NCBI GenBank assembly: GCA_021794255.1
Contig: JAJYRF010000026.1
Location: 1-18,410 of the forward strand
Direction of reading: 5' to 3'
Source of the DNA: a bacterium
Lineage (GTDB): Bacteria > SZUA-79 > Acidulodesulfobacterales > Acidulodesulfobacteraceae
DNA: 18,410 nt
This document shows, one piece after another, positions 16,813-18,410 of the stretch. A model generated the notes under the pieces. The model was not told the DNA's origin, did not search any database, and saw nothing but the letters and a program-made list of their open reading frames with translations. Within the stretch, counting starts at the first letter, position 1; each line of letters begins with the position of its first letter. Made by a program: the position numbers and the translations under genes.

Positions 16813-17084
16813 TACAAAATATAAATATTATTAACATAAAGCTATACTTATAGTAATAAAAACAACATAGCATATAAATTTAATTTATCTATGCTTTTAT
16901 TATTATATTATTATATTATTATATTATTATATTATTATACTATTATATTATTCTGTGAAAACATTATAATTTAATCTAATTATATAATATATAGTTTACT
17001 TATTGAATTAGATTGCAATTACTAAATATAACTTATTAAATTAAACGATTGTTAAATATTAAAACAATTCACATAAAACAAAAA
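16813..17084 (+). promoter_or_regulatory. Long AT-rich leader of apt with an octamer repeat
   Basis: The inferred apt leader contains a weak hairpin at 16869-16895 (AGCAT-ATAAAT with ATTTAT-CT-ATGCT, then TTTT) that might act as an attenuator. It then has about seven copies of TTATTATA (16898-16952), one with a T-to-C change. The rest shows no ORF and no Shine-Dalgarno sequence. The attenuator idea is speculative. Confidence 0.45.
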
Positions 17085-17618
17085 ATGAAAAACAGCTTAA
17101 AGCCTGAAGATTTAAAAAACTATATCCGTGAAATACCGGATTTTCCTAAAAAAGGAATTAATTTTAAAGACATAACAACTTTGTTTGCAAACCCTAAAGC
17201 GTTCAGCTATATGATAGATATGCTTGGAAGCCGCTATATAGGTGAATCTCTTGATTTCGTCGTATGCGTTGAAGCAAGAGGATTTATCATAGGTTCAGCC
17301 ATTGCCTATAAACTCGGATGCGGCATTATACTTGTCAGAAAACCGGGCAAACTTCCTTATGATTGTAATTCAAATAGCTATGACCTTGAATATGGCAGCG
17401 CAACGCTGGAAATTCATAAAGATGCTCTTAAAGAAAATGACAGGGTTATTATAGCGGACGATGTGCTGGCAACTGGAGGTACTGCATTAGCCACGGCTCA
17501 GCTGATATCTGAATTGAAAGCGGAAGTTGTAGAAACTGCTTTTCTGGCAGAATTGACTTTCCTGAACGGTAGAGAAAAATTAAAACCATATGAGGTGTTT
17601 TCTTTAATATCTTATTAA
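17085..17618 (+). CDS. apt: Adenine phosphoribosyltransferase
   Basis: Apt salvages adenine by joining it to PRPP to give AMP in the cytoplasm. From ATG 17085 it has 177 residues, the usual length; the in-frame TTG at 17049 would add 12 atypical residues and is less likely. Family landmarks are [36 protein letters not shown] (residues 64 onward), [10 protein letters not shown], and [17 protein letters not shown]. The PRPP-binding loop is [16 protein letters not shown] (DDVLATGGT at 125-133). It is served by a perfect consensus promoter upstream. The cytochrome gene follows after 50 bases with its own strong Shine-Dalgarno sequence. Confidence 0.95.
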   Translation: MKNSLKPEDLKNYIREIPDFPKKGINFKDITTLFANPKAFSYMIDMLGSRYIGESLDFVVCVEARGFIIGSAIAYKLGCGIILVRKPGKLPYDCNSNSYDLEYGSATLEIHKDALKENDRVIIADDVLATGGTALATAQLISELKAEVVETAFLAELTFLNGREKLKPYEVFSLISY

Positions 17619-17656
17619 ATTAAAATACATTTGCGGATTTTTATCCGTTTATTTTT

Positions 17657-17668
17657 AAGGGGGGTAAT
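17657..17668 (+). promoter_or_regulatory. Strong Shine-Dalgarno of the cytochrome gene
   Basis: AAGGGGGG (17657-17664) precedes the ATG at 17669. It contrasts with most genes in the window, which have no recognisable Shine-Dalgarno sequence. Confidence 0.75.
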
Positions 17669-18058
17669 ATGAAAAAAGGAATTACGGTGGTATTTATTTT
17701 ATTGGTAATAATTTTCGGCTACATTACCGTTAAAGCTTTGACCGCTCCTGTTAAGCTTAGCGCTGCTCAATTAGGAAATGAACTTATCCATTCTCATAAA
17801 AAAGGGATTGATTGTTTTGCATGTCATACAATTAACGGCAAAGGCGGCAATATAGGACCTAATCTTTCAAAAGAAGGCTTATTAAAACATTCAATTAATT
17901 GGATTAAAGTTCAAATTGCGACACCAGGAAAACATTTTAAATCAGGTTCAATGGTTAAAGTTAACGGCAAAACATATATGGCAATTATGCCCGACCACAA
18001 AATGCTTAATAAAAAAGAATTATTTGAACTTGCTTCTTATCTTGATTCTTTAAAATAA
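17669..18058 (+). CDS. Small class I c-type cytochrome, membrane-anchored or periplasmic
   Basis: A 129-residue mono-haem cytochrome c. Residues 1-24 are a Sec signal or uncleaved anchor (MKKGITVVFILLVIIFGYITV). The haem site is CFACH (Cys49, Cys52, His53 as the proximal ligand), followed by TINGKGGNIGPNLS, the usual class I surface. Met107 in MAIMPDH is the likely distal ligand, and the C-terminal helix (NKKELFELASYLDSLK) is typical. It would carry electrons in the periplasm; its partner cannot be told, as no oxidase or reductase genes are adjacent. It resembles small cytochromes or the cytochrome domains associated with respiratory complexes. The start is fixed by the strong Shine-Dalgarno sequence. 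Confidence 0.92.
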   Translation: MKKGITVVFILLVIIFGYITVKALTAPVKLSAAQLGNELIHSHKKGIDCFACHTINGKGGNIGPNLSKEGLLKHSINWIKVQIATPGKHFKSGSMVKVNGKTYMAIMPDHKMLNKKELFELASYLDSLK

Positions 18059-18110
18059 TAAAAAAATAATAAAAAGAAAAAATGATGAATATTCAGAATT
18101 TATTTGCTTA

Positions 18111-18129
18111 TTAGGCGCAATTTGCCTAA
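18111..18129. terminator. Weak hairpin after the cytochrome gene
   Basis: TTAGGC (18111-18116) and GCCTAA (18124-18129) form a 6-bp stem with a 7-base loop, about 50 bases after the stop. No T run follows, so it is at best a weak or Rho-assisted terminator. The arm TTGCCTAA also occurs in the infC leader hairpin. Confidence 0.3.
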
Positions 18130-18146
18130 AAGTATTAAAGGGAACA

Positions 18147-18202
18147 AATATTTTTATTAAAAGGGGACAAATTTAAATCTGCTTCCTTTTAATAAAAATA
18201 TT
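18147..18202. repeat. REP-like long palindrome
   Basis: A perfect 18-bp inverted repeat (18147-18164 with 18185-18202; arm ends ...TTAAAAGG / CCTTTTAA...) surrounds a 20-base centre containing GGACAAATTTAAATC. The centre partly pairs too, with two G-U pairs and the palindrome ATTTAAAT. The GGGGACAAATTT string resembles the GGGGACA-type REP repeats I associate with REP-associated tyrosine transposases in deltaproteobacteria. A related GGGAACAAAT lies just upstream (18140-18149). No transposase is seen. Confidence 0.6.
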
Positions 18203-18260
18203 ATAAAAATAAGGAATAAAATAAATTTCATCTTTATTATTTCTTATTTTTTTTTCAATA

Positions 18261-18285
18261 ATACTTGACTAATTTAGTAATGTAT
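18261..18285. promoter_or_regulatory. IscR/Rrf2 type 1-like operator
   Basis: The halves ATACTTGACTAA and TTAGTAATGTAT, separated by one T, match the published E. coli IscR type 1 consensus as I recall it at 23 of 25 positions, and are an imperfect dyad. The TTGACT at 18265-18270 could serve as a -35, with TACTAT at 18290 as a -10 (19-base spacer), so binding would occlude the promoter. The controlled gene would start at or beyond the right edge; an ATG occurs at 18405. Confidence 0.6.
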
Positions 18286-18365
18286 GTTTTACTATTAAAT
18301 ATGAAAGAAATAAAAAATACATACTAAAGATAAAAAAATACAATTAACGTAATATATAAAATATG

Positions 18366-18394
18366 TCTATCTATCTATCTATCTATCTATCTAT
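18366..18394. repeat. Tetranucleotide repeat (TCTA) x7
   Basis: Seven perfect tandem TCTA units plus one base lie downstream of the IscR-like operator and end 10 bases before an ATG at 18405. A 4-bp unit would change leader length, or the frame if it were coding. Confidence 0.9.
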
Positions 18395-18410
18395 TATATA
18401 TTTAATGAAA

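Noticed and set aside
17049..17084. TTG start for apt
   Set aside because: It adds 12 residues without family similarity; ATG 17085 gives the normal length.

Overview
The window is very AT-rich (by eye roughly a quarter G+C). Every gene I can support lies on the + strand. The set is bacterial and Gram-negative: BamD, IF3/L35/L20, IHF alpha, SurE, Pcm, an RpoS-like sigma factor and lipoproteins with lipoboxes. The order infC-rpmI-rplT-(gap)-ihfA-merR-surE-pcm-rpoS matches the backbone I know from deltaproteobacteria (Desulfobacterota and relatives). With the extreme AT bias and Asn-rich proteins, a low-GC deltaproteobacterial lineage such as Ca. Acidulodesulfobacterales is a reasonable guess, but the sequence cannot prove it.

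Layout. 1-5077: alaS behind a heptamer tandem repeat, then a glutaredoxin-like protein that has lost its catalytic Cys, an overlapping lipoprotein, and bamD. 5078-7883: a consensus-like promoter and a structured leader feed infC (which begins at a non-AUG codon, AUC), then rpmI, rplT, ihfA and merR; pheS and pheT, normally between rplT and ihfA, are absent. 7984-10618: surE, pcm and rpoS, the classical stress/repair cluster, with an orphan IS605/TnpB-type right end between surE and pcm. 10822-16477: a two-domain phosphotransferase/P-loop kinase, a PMT/ArnT-like membrane glycosyltransferase and a DPM1-like polyprenyl-phosphate sugar synthase. The last two plausibly form a donor/transferase pair for envelope glycosylation. 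16478-18410: a MITE-like element, a perfect sigma-70 consensus promoter, apt, a small c-type cytochrome, a REP-like hairpin and an IscR-type operator that probably controls a gene beyond the window.

Two themes stand out. (1) Simple AT-rich tandem repeats (units of 4, 5, 7, 8 and 13 bp) sit just upstream of many start codons, and most genes lack a Shine-Dalgarno sequence. Related expansions inside genes give a 35-residue Asn run in the DPM1-like enzyme, thirteen Asn-Ala repeats in the glycosyltransferase and Asn-rich inserts elsewhere. (2) Four GC-richer islands (8862-8977, 15319-15451, 16572-16772, 18147-18202) look like protein-less mobile-element remnants: a TnpB-type omega-RNA end, a HEARO/IscB omega-RNA-like or IS605-like end, a MITE and a REP. 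None carries a transposase or nuclease gene here.
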